From the NCBI GenBank assembly GCA_027451915.1, contig DAIDHU010000478.1, positions 1-23,634 on the forward strand: a DNA stretch of 23,634 nt, in the 5' to 3' direction. This document shows positions 16,062 to 23,634 of the stretch, piece after piece. Below the pieces are notes generated by a model, which was not told the origin of the DNA, made no database searches, and worked only from the letters and a program-made list of their open reading frames with translations. Numbering within the stretch: the stretch's first letter is position 1; every line of letters starts with the position of its first letter. This DNA comes from Thiomonas sp. GTDB lineage: Bacteria; Pseudomonadota; Gammaproteobacteria; Burkholderiales; Burkholderiaceae_C. The translations under genes were made by a program, and so were the position numbers.

Positions 16062-17483
16062 ATGGCAGTGAAGACCTACCAGGCCGGCGTGAAGGAGTAC
16101 CGGCAGACCTACTGGATGCCCGAGTACACCCCGCTGGACAGCGACATCCTGGCCTGTTTCAAGATCACCCCGCAGCCGGGCGTGGATCGCGAGGAAGCCG
16201 CTGCCGCGGTGGCCGCCGAGTCCTCCACCGGAACCTGGACCACGGTGTGGACCGATCTGCTCACCGACCTGGACTATTACAAGGGCCGCGCCTACCGCAT
16301 CGAGGACGTTCCCGGGGACGACACCTGCTTCTACGCCTTCGTGGCCTATCCCATCGACCTGTTCGAGGAGGGCTCGGTGGTCAACGTGTTCACCTCCCTG
16401 GTGGGCAACGTGTTCGGCTTCAAGGCCATCCGCGCCCTGCGCCTGGAGGACGTGCGCTTCCCGCTGGCCTACGTCATGACCTGCAACGGACCGCCCCACG
16501 GCATCCAGGTCGAGCGCGACATCATGAACAAGTACGGGCGCCCGCTGCTGGGCTGCACCATCAAGCCCAAGCTGGGTCTGTCGGCCAAGAACTACGGCCG
16601 CGCGGTGTACGAGTGCCTGCGCGGCGGCCTGGACTTCACCAAGGACGACGAGAACGTCAACTCCCAGCCCTTCATGCGCTGGAGGCAGCGTTTCGACTTC
16701 GTCATGGAGGCCATCCACAAGGCCGAGGCCGAGACCGGTGAGCGCAAGGGCCACTACCTCAACGTCACCGCGCCGACTCCCGACGAGATGTTCAAGCGTG
16801 CCGAGTACGCCAAGTCCATCGGCGCGCCGATCATCATGCACGACTACCTGACCGGCGGCTTTTGCGCCAACACCGGCCTGGCCCAGTGGTGCCGCGACAA
16901 CGGCGTGCTGCTGCACATCCACCGCGCCATGCACGCGGTGCTGGACCGCAACCCGCACCACGGCATCCACTTCCGCGTGCTGTCCAAGGCGCTGCGCCTG
17001 TCGGGCGGCGACCACCTGCATTCGGGTACCGTGGTGGGCAAGCTCGAGGGCGACCGCGAGGCGACCCTGGGCTGGATCGACATCATGCGCGACGGATTCA
17101 TCAAGGAAGACCGCTCGCGAGGCATTTTCTTCGACCAGGACTGGGGTTCGATGCCCGGCATGCTGCCGGTGGCCTCGGGCGGCATCCACGTCTGGCACAT
17201 GCCGGCGCTGGTGAGCATTTTCGGCGACGACTCGGTGCTGCAGTTCGGCGGCGGCACCCTGGGCCACCCCTGGGGCAACGCGGCCGGCGCCGCGGCCAAC
17301 CGCGTGGCGCTGGAAGCCTGCGTGCAGGCGCGCAACGAGGGCCGTCAGCTGGAAAAGGAAGGCAAGGAGATCCTCAGTGCCGCGGCCAAGGACTCTCCTG
17401 AGCTCAAGATCGCCATGGAGACCTGGAAGGAAATCAAGTTCGAGTTCGACACCGTCGACAAGCTCGACGTGGCCAACCGCTGA
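16062..17483 (+). CDS. cbbL: RuBisCO large subunit, Form IA (IAq-type context)
   Basis: The 473-residue large subunit of ribulose-1,5-bisphosphate carboxylase, which fixes CO2 onto RuBP to give two 3-phosphoglycerates in the Calvin cycle. Active-site elements are intact: TIKPK with Lys168 and Lys170; the carbamylated Lys194 with Asp196 and Glu197 in [22 protein letters not shown]; and loop 6 GTVVGKLEG. Length and sequence are those of proteobacterial Form I, IA branch. It is followed 42 bases later by cbbS and then cbbQ and cbbO, with no carboxysome (cso) genes. That indicates the cytosolic, cbbQO-associated IAq type rather than the carboxysomal IAc type. Transcription is probably driven by CbbR at the AT-rich upstream region. 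Confidence 0.98.
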   Translation: MAVKTYQAGVKEYRQTYWMPEYTPLDSDILACFKITPQPGVDREEAAAAVAAESSTGTWTTVWTDLLTDLDYYKGRAYRIEDVPGDDTCFYAFVAYPIDLFEEGSVVNVFTSLVGNVFGFKAIRALRLEDVRFPLAYVMTCNGPPHGIQVERDIMNKYGRPLLGCTIKPKLGLSAKNYGRAVYECLRGGLDFTKDDENVNSQPFMRWRQRFDFVMEAIHKAEAETGERKGHYLNVTAPTPDEMFKRAEYAKSIGAPIIMHDYLTGGFCANTGLAQWCRDNGVLLHIHRAMHAVLDRNPHHGIHFRVLSKALRLSGGDHLHSGTVVGKLEGDREATLGWIDIMRDGFIKEDRSRGIFFDQDWGSMPGMLPVASGGIHVWHMPALVSIFGDDSVLQFGGGTLGHPWGNAAGAAANRVALEACVQARNEGRQLEKEGKEILSAAAKDSPELKIAMETWKEIKFEFDTVDKLDVANR

Positions 17484-17525
17484 TCCAGTCCCCGATCCAA
17501 CCGAATTTTCCACAAGGAATCCACC

Positions 17526-17855
17526 ATGGCTACCGTCCAGGCCTACAAGTCCGCCAAGAAGTACGAAACCTTTTCCTACATGCCTCAAATGAGCCCCGAG
17601 CAGGTGCGACGCCAGATCGGCTTCGCGCTGGCCAAGGGCTGGAACCCCGCGGTCGAGCACACCGAGCGCAGCACCCTGGCCAAGGTCAGCTTCTGGTACA
17701 TGTGGAAGCTGCCCATGTTCGGCGAGCAGTCGGTGGACGCGGTGATCGAGGAACTGGAGGCCTGCCACCGCGAGTTCCCCGACCATATGGTGCGTTTCGT
17801 CGCGTATGACAACTACGCGCAAAGCCAGGGCACCTCCTTCGTGGTGTACCGCTGA
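17526..17855 (+). CDS. cbbS: RuBisCO small subunit
   Basis: The 109-residue small subunit, which caps the L8 core to form L8S8 RuBisCO. Characteristic elements are [40 protein letters not shown] and [19 protein letters not shown] at the C-terminus. ATG 17526 is preceded by an AAGGAA ribosome site. It lies 42 bases after cbbL and 16 bases before cbbQ, so it is co-transcribed with both. Length and the WKLPMFGE segment are typical of Form IA small subunits. Confidence 0.97.
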   Translation: MATVQAYKSAKKYETFSYMPQMSPEQVRRQIGFALAKGWNPAVEHTERSTLAKVSFWYMWKLPMFGEQSVDAVIEELEACHREFPDHMVRFVAYDNYAQSQGTSFVVYR

Positions 17856-17871
17856 TCCGGGGAGGCCTGCC

Positions 17872-18711
17872 ATGACGAATCTCGCGCGCAGCCCCGCCGC
17901 CGTAGTGGCGGCCGACGCGCTCGATGCCTACCGCGTCGAGCGCGAACCCTACTACCGCAGCGTGGCCGACGAGGTGAGGCTGTACGAGGCCGCGTATTCG
18001 GCGCGGATGCCGGTGATGCTCAAGGGGCCCACCGGCTGCGGCAAGACGCGCTTCGTGGAGTACATGGCCTGGAAGCTCGGGCGTGCGCTGGTGACCGTGG
18101 CCTGCAACGAGGACATGACCGCCAGCGACCTGGTCGGTCGCTACCTGCTCGATGCCGGAGGCACGCGCTGGCAGGACGGCCCGCTGGCCCTGGCGGCCCG
18201 CCTGGGCGCCATCTGCTACCTCGACGAGGTGGTCGAGGCCCGCCAGGACACCACGGTGGCCATCCACCCGCTGACCGACGCGCGGCGCATGCTGCCGCTG
18301 GAAAAGAAGGGCGAGATGCTTCGCGCGCACCCCGACTTCCAGCTGGTCATTTCCTACAACCCGGGCTACCAGAGCCTGATGAAGGACCTCAAGCAGTCGA
18401 CCAAGCAGCGCTTCGCGGCGCTGGACTTCCAGTACCCGCGCGCGGAGGTGGAAGCCGAGATCGTCGCCCACGAGTCCGGTGTCGGCCTCGATCTGGCGAG
18501 CAAGCTGGTGCACATCGCCGAGCGCTCGCGCAACCTGGAGGGACATGGCCTCGACGAAGGGCTTTCCACGCGCATGCTCATCTACGCCGGCTCGCTGATC
18601 GCCCGCGGCGTGGGCGCGCAGGAAGCCTGCCGCATGGCCCTGGTGCGTCCGATCACCGACGACCCGGACATGCGCGATGCGCTCGACGCCACCGTGACCA
18701 CCTACTTCTGA
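17872..18711 (+). CDS. cbbQ: RuBisCO activase AAA+ subunit CbbQ
   Basis: A 279-residue AAA+ ATPase of the MoxR/CbbQ/NirQ group. Walker A is GPTGCGKT (52-59), Walker B is ICYLDE (114-119), and ISYNPGYQ is in the sensor region. CbbQ hexamers with the VWA protein CbbO remove inhibitory sugar phosphates from RuBisCO active sites, restoring activity. The start at 17872 is chosen for the GGGGAGG ribosome site (17859-17865) 6 bases upstream; the frame is open further upstream but overlaps the cbbS tail. Position between cbbS and cbbO matches the standard operon. NorQ/NirQ relatives are similar, but the RuBisCO context decides the name. Confidence 0.96.
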   Translation: MTNLARSPAAVVAADALDAYRVEREPYYRSVADEVRLYEAAYSARMPVMLKGPTGCGKTRFVEYMAWKLGRALVTVACNEDMTASDLVGRYLLDAGGTRWQDGPLALAARLGAICYLDEVVEARQDTTVAIHPLTDARRMLPLEKKGEMLRAHPDFQLVISYNPGYQSLMKDLKQSTKQRFAALDFQYPRAEVEAEIVAHESGVGLDLASKLVHIAERSRNLEGHGLDEGLSTRMLIYAGSLIARGVGAQEACRMALVRPITDDPDMRDALDATVTTYF

Positions 18712-18751
18712 TCCCGCAGGCGCGCGGCCCTCGCGGCGCCGACCCCAGGCC

Positions 18752-21109
18752 ATGGCCATCCATCTCGAGGACTTCCAGGAGCTGTACGGCGACCTGCCGG
18801 GATCCGCGCAGGAGCTGCTGCGGGCTTCGTGGGCCGAGGCCTCACGCGCCTTCTCCCCGCGCGGCCTGGACAACTATCTCAAGGGCGCGCTGGCGCTGCA
18901 TCAGCTCGGCCGTGGCGAGCAACTCGTGGTCACCTACCTGCAGGCCATGCCCGAGCTGGCGCGAGCGGTCGGGGAGGACGTGCTTCCCGACCTGGTCAAT
19001 TTCCTGCTCGCGATGGCCTCCAAGACCTCCGGCGCGGTGCTGGCGCTGATCGCCGGCACCGCGGCCCAGGCCGCCCGGCGCCTGGGCGACGAGGACTTGC
19101 TGCGCCAGTACCTGAACGTGCTGTCGCTGATGCTGGCGCAGGTGCCTCGCGCGCTGCGCCCGATGCTCGAGCACCTGGATCAGTTGCTGTCCCAGCTCAC
19201 CCTGGGAGGCCTGCGGCGCTGGGTGCAGTGGGGCGCCCAGGCCTACAAGACGGATTTCGAGGGCCAGCAGGCCTATTTCTCCCTGAGCAGCGCCGACGCG
19301 CTGTCGGTGCTGCAGCAGGAGCGCAAGGGCACGCTGTTCGTGCACGTGCAGCGCCGGCTCAACATCTACCTGAGGGCGATGTGGGGGCGCGACGTGTTCC
19401 TGCGCCCCACCGCGGGCGACTACGAGAACCGCGAGGGCCTGCGTCCCTTCATCGAGGGCCATGTGGTGCACCTGGCCGATGCCTACGATGACTGGCGTCC
19501 CCTCGGCCCCGACACGCCGGCGCAGCAGGTTGTGCAAGGGCCGGAGCTGTACCGCGCGGCCGCCAACCATTGCGCCGCGCATCTGGTGTTCACCCGCCGC
19601 GCCCTGTCCATGCAGGAGTTGTCCCCGCTGCAGATCGCCCTGGTCGAGCTGATCGAGGACGCGCGGGTGGAGCAGCTGGCCATCGCGCAGTTCCCGAACA
19701 TGCGCGCATCGTGGCTGGCGCTGCACCCGCCGCTGGAGCCGGGCGAGCCGCGCCGCGTGGGAGACCTGTTCCATCGCCTGGCACGCGCGCTGCTCGAGCC
19801 GGCCGTGTCCGACACCCATCCGTGGGTGCGCCAGGGCGTCGAGCTGTTCCGCAGCCAGCCCGAGCTCGGCGACCGGCAGCTCAGCCGCCGCGTGGGCGTG
19901 GAGCTGGCGCGGGCGCTGGCCGCGCTGGACCTGCCCGAGTACAACCGTCGCCTGGATGCCCAGCGCGCGCCCTACCGGGACGACAACCGCGCCGTGTGGG
20001 CGCTGGAAGGCTACGACGAGGCGCAGGCCCTGCAGGCGACCTGGGAGGCCCGCGCGCAGGTTCGCCGCAAGGTGGGCCTGATGGAGATGGTCAACGAGGT
20101 GGACTGCGAACTCGCCGGCGACGACGCCCAGGAAGTGTGGGTGCTGCCCACCGAGTTCTATCTCGACCAGGAGCAGGTGACCATCAACTCCCTGGAGGGG
20201 CGCGAGCCGGTGTCCGAGCCCTTTCACTATCCCGAGTGGGACTACCAGATCCAGCTCGAGCGGCCCAGCTGGGCCACCGTGCTGGAGCGGCGGGCGCCGG
20301 TGGGCGATCTGGCGCGCATCGACGCCATCCTGGCCGAACACAAGCCGGTGGCCTCGCGCCTGAAGTTCCTCATCGAATCCATGGTGCCGCAAGGCCTGCA
20401 GCGCATGCGCCGCCAGCGCGACGGCGACGACATCGATCTCGACGCCGCGGTGCGCGCCATGAGCGACCTGCGCATGGGGGTGTCGCCCGATCCTCGCTGC
20501 ATGGTGCGCCTGAAGCGCGCGCAGCGCGACCTCGCGGTCATGGTGCTGCTCGACCTGTCGGAGTCCTCCAACGACAAGGTGCGCGGCCAGGACTACAGCG
20601 TGCTCGACCTGACCCGTTCGGCCACCGTGCTGCTGGCGGATGCGCTGGAGCGCATCGGGGATCCCTTCGCCATCCATGGCTTCTGTTCCGATGGCCGGCA
20701 CGACGTCCAGTACTACCGCTTCAAGGACTTCGAGCAGCCCTACGGCGACCTCGCCAAGGCGCGACTGGCGGGCATGCGCGGCAGCTATTCCACGCGCATG
20801 GGCGCGGCGCTGCGCCACGCTGGCCAGGTGCTGGCGCGCCAGGTCGGGCGCCGCAAGATCTGCTTCGTGGTCACCGACGGCGAACCGGCGGACAACGACG
20901 TGCGCGATCCGCAGTACCTGCGCCACGACACCCGCAACGCGGTGGAGGCGCTGGGGCGCGAGGGCATCACGGTGTACGCGCTGTCCCTGGATCCGCACGC
21001 CGACGCCTACGTTTCCCATATCTTCGGCAGCCGCAACGTCAGCGTGATCGACAAGGTGGAGCGCCTGCCCGAGAAACTGCCCATGCTCTACATGAGCCTG
21101 ACGCGATGA
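18752..21109 (+). CDS. cbbO: RuBisCO activase VWA adaptor CbbO
   Basis: A 785-residue partner of CbbQ. Residues 1 to about 550 are a largely helical CbbO/NorD-type N-terminal region. The C-terminal ~200 residues are a von Willebrand factor A domain with a metal-ion-dependent adhesion site: DLSES (DxSxS, 601-605), a Thr in GSYSTRMGAAL and Asp in VVTDGEPAD. In characterised systems the VWA domain contacts the RuBisCO large subunit while CbbQ supplies ATP-driven remodelling. ATG 18752 lies 40 bases after cbbQ and has only a weak ribosome site, suggesting lower translation than cbbL/S, which would suit a substoichiometric activase. Length fits the family. NorD-like proteins are the nearest alternative but are excluded by context. 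Confidence 0.95.
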   Translation: MAIHLEDFQELYGDLPGSAQELLRASWAEASRAFSPRGLDNYLKGALALHQLGRGEQLVVTYLQAMPELARAVGEDVLPDLVNFLLAMASKTSGAVLALIAGTAAQAARRLGDEDLLRQYLNVLSLMLAQVPRALRPMLEHLDQLLSQLTLGGLRRWVQWGAQAYKTDFEGQQAYFSLSSADALSVLQQERKGTLFVHVQRRLNIYLRAMWGRDVFLRPTAGDYENREGLRPFIEGHVVHLADAYDDWRPLGPDTPAQQVVQGPELYRAAANHCAAHLVFTRRALSMQELSPLQIALVELIEDARVEQLAIAQFPNMRASWLALHPPLEPGEPRRVGDLFHRLARALLEPAVSDTHPWVRQGVELFRSQPELGDRQLSRRVGVELARALAALDLPEYNRRLDAQRAPYRDDNRAVWALEGYDEAQALQATWEARAQVRRKVGLMEMVNEVDCELAGDDAQEVWVLPTEFYLDQEQVTINSLEGREPVSEPFHYPEWDYQIQLERPSWATVLERRAPVGDLARIDAILAEHKPVASRLKFLIESMVPQGLQRMRRQRDGDDIDLDAAVRAMSDLRMGVSPDPRCMVRLKRAQRDLAVMVLLDLSESSNDKVRGQDYSVLDLTRSATVLLADALERIGDPFAIHGFCSDGRHDVQYYRFKDFEQPYGDLAKARLAGMRGSYSTRMGAALRHAGQVLARQVGRRKICFVVTDGEPADNDVRDPQYLRHDTRNAVEALGREGITVYALSLDPHADAYVSHIFGSRNVSVIDKVERLPEKLPMLYMSLTR

Positions 21110-21146
21110 GCGCCGGATTCCGGCGCCTCGGGTAAAGCGGATTTAA

Positions 21147-21173
21147 GATTTCCTTGCCATTGATAAGGAAATC
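21147..21173 (+). promoter_or_regulatory. 9-bp perfect inverted repeat covering the cbbR ribosome site
   Basis: GATTTCCTT (21147-21155) and AAGGAAATC (21165-21173) form a perfect 9-bp stem with a 9-base loop. The right arm contains the ribosome site AAGGAA (21165-21170), 5 bases before ATG 21176. As RNA it would hide the ribosome site; as DNA it could be a dyad operator for CbbR autoregulation. Confidence 0.6.
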
Positions 21174-21175
21174 GA

Positions 21176-22114
21176 ATGAAAAATCTCACGCTGCGCCAGC
21201 TGCGGGTGTTCAACGCCGCCGCGCGCCACCTGCATTTCGGCAAGGCGGCGCAGGAGATGCACCTGACTCCGCCGGCGGTGTCCATCCAGATCCGCGAGCT
21301 CGAGGCGCAGGTCGGGCTGCCGCTGTTCGAACGCCAGGGCCGATCGGTGAGTCTGAGCCCCGCTGGCGAGTACTTCCTGGTCTACGCCCGCAAGATCCTG
21401 GCCACGCTGAAGGACGCCGAGGATGCGATGGCCCGCCTGCGCGGGCTCAAGACCGGACGCCTGACCATCGGCATGGTCAGCACCGCGCAATACTTCGTGC
21501 CGCGCCTGCTCGCTCGCTTTCACGAAAGCCACCCCTACCTGGACGTGCGCCTGTCGGTGGGCAACCGCGCGCAGTTGATCGAGCAACTGCAGAACAGCGA
21601 ACTGGACCTGGCCATCATGGGCCAGCCCCCGAAGGAGATGGACACCCGCGCCGAGGTGTTCGCCGCGCACCCCATGGGCATGGTGACCGCGGCCGGGCAT
21701 GAACTCGCCCGCGGCGGACCCCATGCTCCGGAGCTGCTGGCGCAGTTCAACATCATCCTGCGTGAACCGGGCTCCGGCACCCGCGCCACCTTCGAGGAAT
21801 ACCTGCGGCGCCACCGCGTGGAGCTGCAGCTGTGGACCGAGATGCCCAGCAACGAAAGCATCAAGCAGGCGGTGATGGCCGGCATGGGCATCAGCTTCCT
21901 GTCGCTGCACACCGTCGGGCTGGAATTGCGCGACGGCCTGCTGGTGGTTCCCTCCATGCTGGGCATGCCGGTGCTTCGCCGCTGGTACGCGGTGAACAGC
22001 CAGGCCAAGTTGCTGTCGCCGGCGGCCGAGACCTTCCGTTTTTTCATCCTCGAGCATGGCGAGGGCTTCCTCGCCGAGACCTTCGGGTCCCTGGTCGATC
22101 TCAATCCGAGGTGA
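21176..22114 (+). CDS. cbbR: LysR-type regulator CbbR
   Basis: A 312-residue LysR-family regulator. The N-terminal helix-turn-helix is at 1-60 (LTLRQLRVFNAAARHLHFGKAA, LTPPAVSIQIRELE) and the effector-binding domain is from about 90. MPSNESIKQAVMAGMGISFLSLHTVGLEL and ILREPGSGTR are typical of CbbR, which activates cbb operons in response to metabolites such as RuBP, NADPH or PEP depending on species. Assignment is strengthened by its place 66 bases after cbbO. Being on the same strand downstream of its target is unusual, since CbbR is usually divergent from cbbL. The ribosome site lies within a perfect inverted repeat. Its stop overlaps the stop of the convergent EAL gene by 14 bases. Confidence 0.92.
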   Translation: MKNLTLRQLRVFNAAARHLHFGKAAQEMHLTPPAVSIQIRELEAQVGLPLFERQGRSVSLSPAGEYFLVYARKILATLKDAEDAMARLRGLKTGRLTIGMVSTAQYFVPRLLARFHESHPYLDVRLSVGNRAQLIEQLQNSELDLAIMGQPPKEMDTRAEVFAAHPMGMVTAAGHELARGGPHAPELLAQFNIILREPGSGTRATFEEYLRRHRVELQLWTEMPSNESIKQAVMAGMGISFLSLHTVGLELRDGLLVVPSMLGMPVLRRWYAVNSQAKLLSPAAETFRFFILEHGEGFLAETFGSLVDLNPR

Positions 22115-23634
22115 TCGAACGCACCAGCCATTCGCTGATGCGCTGGCTGGCCTGGTCGACGTCCTCGCCCTGGTGCAGTTGGGCATGCCAGCGGGCCACC
22201 TGCTCGTCCCGAGGCGCGGCGCGGCGCAGGAACGCGGTGAGCGGACAGGTGGCAAGGTCGGTGTGGGATGGCGGCGCGTGCAGCGCGCGCACGTAGCGCC
22301 AGTGGTAGGCCAGGGCTCCCAGGCCCGTGGCCACCCGCGGCGCCGGCGGCGCCGCGCGGAAGCCGCGCAGCCAGGCGCCCGCCCTTTCCATGGGCATGGG
22401 GCGGCACAGGCCGAAGCCCTGGCCCAGCGTGGCCCCCAGCAGGCTGACCGCCTCGACGGCGTCGGTGTCCTCGAGCCCCTCCACCACGGCCTCGCGCTGC
22501 AGGTCATGGGCCATCTGGATCAGCGAACCCACCAGGCTGATCACCCGCATCGGGTGGGTGCGGATGGTCGCCAGCAGCCCCTGGTCGATCTTGATCACGT
22601 CGAAGGGCAGGCGCGACAGGCGCTCCAGGCTGCTGTAGCCCGAACCCAGGTCGTCCATGGACAGCCGCACGCCCAGCCGCTCCAGCTGCTCGATGCTTTC
22701 CCGCTGCGCCTCCGAGTGCAGTTCCTGGGTTTCCAGCAATTCGATGTGCAGGCGCCGCGGGGACAGGCCCCGCAGGCGCAGCGCCTCGGCCACCCAGGCG
22801 CTGCATTCGGGGTGCAGCAGGGTGGAGGGCGCCAGGTTGATGGACACCCCCAGGTGCGCGAACTCCGCGGGCTGCGCGGCCACCCAGTCCAGCACCTGGG
22901 CCAGCCCGAGGCGGAACAGGCGGTCGAGTTCGGTGTTGCCCAGCAGAGGCAGGAACTCCCCCGGGGGGACCACCCTGCCATCGGGCATGCACAGGCGCGC
23001 CAGCGCCTCCATCGAGTTGACCTCCCCGCTGCGCAGGTCGATGACCGGCTGCAGGTACATGGCCAGGCCGCCGGAGAAGATGCGGTGGCGGTACGCGTCG
23101 GCCAGCTCCTGCGGCAAGGCGTACAGGCTGGGCGCGCGGCAGCGCTGCCAGGTCTGCTCCCAGCGGCGCTGCAGGCCGCGGCCGAACTCGCGCATCCAGG
23201 GGGCCTCGAACTGGCTCGGCCAGGCGCCGTACAGGTACACGCAGGCCACCACGTGGCCGGCCTCGTCGAGCACGGGCAGGGCGAAGGTGGATTGCACGCG
23301 CAGCCGGCCCGCCTGCGACCTCCAGAATTGCAGCCGCGCATCGGTGGCGTAGTTCGGCGTGCTCTGCGCCTCGCGGCTGCGCCAGGCCAGCGCCACCAGC
23401 CCCTGGCCGCGCGGCGTGGCCGGGTCGATGACCACGCTGGTCGACGGGCTGAGCATCACTTCCGAGATCTCCCGTGCCTGCGGGCCCGCGCTGCGCTCGA
23501 CCGTCAGCACGCCGTCCTGGTTCAGGCGCAGCAGCAGGGCGGCACGGATGCCCGGCAGCGCGCCCAGCACCTCCAGCTCCTCGCTCGAGGCGTCGGCCCA
23601 CGGCGTGGCCGGATGGGCATAGGGGCGCGACAGG
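22101..23634 (-). CDS. GAF-EAL c-di-GMP phosphodiesterase, C-terminal part, CZB-like tail
   Basis: This gene is cut by the right window edge; the frame is open to base 23634 and the GTG at 23570 is not a credible start. The visible 510 residues comprise a GAF-like domain, an EAL domain and a C-terminal tail, in the same order and with clear similarity to residues 785-1294 of the protein at 3477-7361, so the missing N-terminus may hold PAS/GGDEF/globin-like modules as well. EAL motifs are all present: MEALARL, INLAP, ELLE, MDDLG, IKID, VEGLE, QGF. Active c-di-GMP phosphodiesterase activity is expected. The tail (22104-22322) has AYHW, TCPLTAFL and RWHAQLH, which match the ligand pattern of chemoreceptor zinc-binding (CZB) domains. 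Its last 14 bases overlap the end of cbbR on the other strand. Confidence 0.9.
   Translation of the reverse strand, partial: LSRPYAHPATPWADASSEELEVLGALPGIRAALLLRLNQDGVLTVERSAGPQAREISEVMLSPSTSVVIDPATPRGQGLVALAWRSREAQSTPNYATDARLQFWRSQAGRLRVQSTFALPVLDEAGHVVACVYLYGAWPSQFEAPWMREFGRGLQRRWEQTWQRCRAPSLYALPQELADAYRHRIFSGGLAMYLQPVIDLRSGEVNSMEALARLCMPDGRVVPPGEFLPLLGNTELDRLFRLGLAQVLDWVAAQPAEFAHLGVSINLAPSTLLHPECSAWVAEALRLRGLSPRRLHIELLETQELHSEAQRESIEQLERLGVRLSMDDLGSGYSSLERLSRLPFDVIKIDQGLLATIRTHPMRVISLVGSLIQMAHDLQREAVVEGLEDTDAVEAVSLLGATLGQGFGLCRPMPMERAGAWLRGFRAAPPAPRVATGLGALAYHWRYVRALHAPPSHTDLATCPLTAFLRRAAPRDEQVARWHAQLHQGEDVDQASQRISEWLVRSITSD

Noticed and set aside
15975..17873. A 632-codon minus-strand frame opposite cbbL/cbbS
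   Set aside because: It is the complement of conserved RuBisCO codons; it has no ribosome site or domain of its own.
17872..21109. norQ/norD (nitric oxide reductase accessory) identity for the AAA+ and VWA genes
   Set aside because: The proteins are related to NorQ/NorD, but they follow cbbLS directly, there is no norCB nearby, and the lengths and motifs fit CbbQ/CbbO.
22101..23570. GTG at 23570 as the start of the right-hand EAL gene
   Set aside because: The frame stays open to the window edge, the GTG falls inside a GAF-like domain, and the paralogue continues upstream; the gene is simply truncated by the window.

Overview
The window is 23.6 kb of very GC-rich, densely coding DNA from what looks like a chemolithoautotrophic proteobacterium. 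A Form I RuBisCO operon of the cbbL-cbbS-cbbQ-cbbO type, a LysR-family CbbR, DadA/Lrp, PCuAC and large c-di-GMP sensor enzymes together suggest a sulfur-oxidiser-like beta- or gammaproteobacterium (Thiomonas-like Burkholderiales is my guess). No rRNA or tRNA is seen to fix the taxonomy. I see no insertion sequence, phage gene or CRISPR array.

Layout. (1) 1-1053: the 3' part of an MFS-PlsC fusion (phospholipid transport/acylation). (2) 1061-7361: a divergent pair of c-di-GMP proteins. One is a membrane PTS-EIIC domain fused to an EAL phosphodiesterase (minus strand). The other is a 1294-residue GAF/GAF/PAS/GGDEF/globin-like/GAF/EAL protein (plus strand). (3) 7485-11295: metabolic genes (aldo/keto reductase, threonine/serine-dehydratase-like PLP enzyme) and a divergent pair of DJ-1/PfpI proteins: an AraC-type GlxA-like regulator and an isonitrile-hydratase-like enzyme. 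(4) 11296-11789: about 490 bases with no recognisable gene. (5) 11790-14559: an SDR gene whose natural ATG is followed at once by a stop codon, then D-amino-acid dehydrogenase dadA divergent from an Lrp/AsnC regulator, with a perfect palindrome between them. (6) 14525-15710: a relic of a LivM-type permease, a small unknown gene, and a periplasmic copper chaperone, with a GC hairpin where the last two converge. (7) 15711-22114: the CO2-fixation block. An AT-rich promoter carries two CbbR-type motifs, followed by cbbL, cbbS, cbbQ, cbbO and then cbbR on the same strand. (8) 22101-23634: the 3' part of a second large GAF-EAL protein, paralogous to the one in (2) and overlapping the end of cbbR tail to tail.

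How the parts fit. RuBisCO (CbbLS) is assembled or reactivated by the CbbQ AAA+ / CbbO VWA activase, and CbbR probably drives the operon from the 15922-15992 region. The absence of carboxysome genes next to cbbS and the presence of cbbQO point to the non-carboxysomal Form IAq arrangement. The c-di-GMP proteins on both flanks look like input-rich sensors. Sequence details suggest unusual sensing modules: a heme-ligand-less globin-like domain, a CZB-like zinc-binding tail kept in one paralogue and degraded in the other, and a sugar-transporter domain reused as a sensor.
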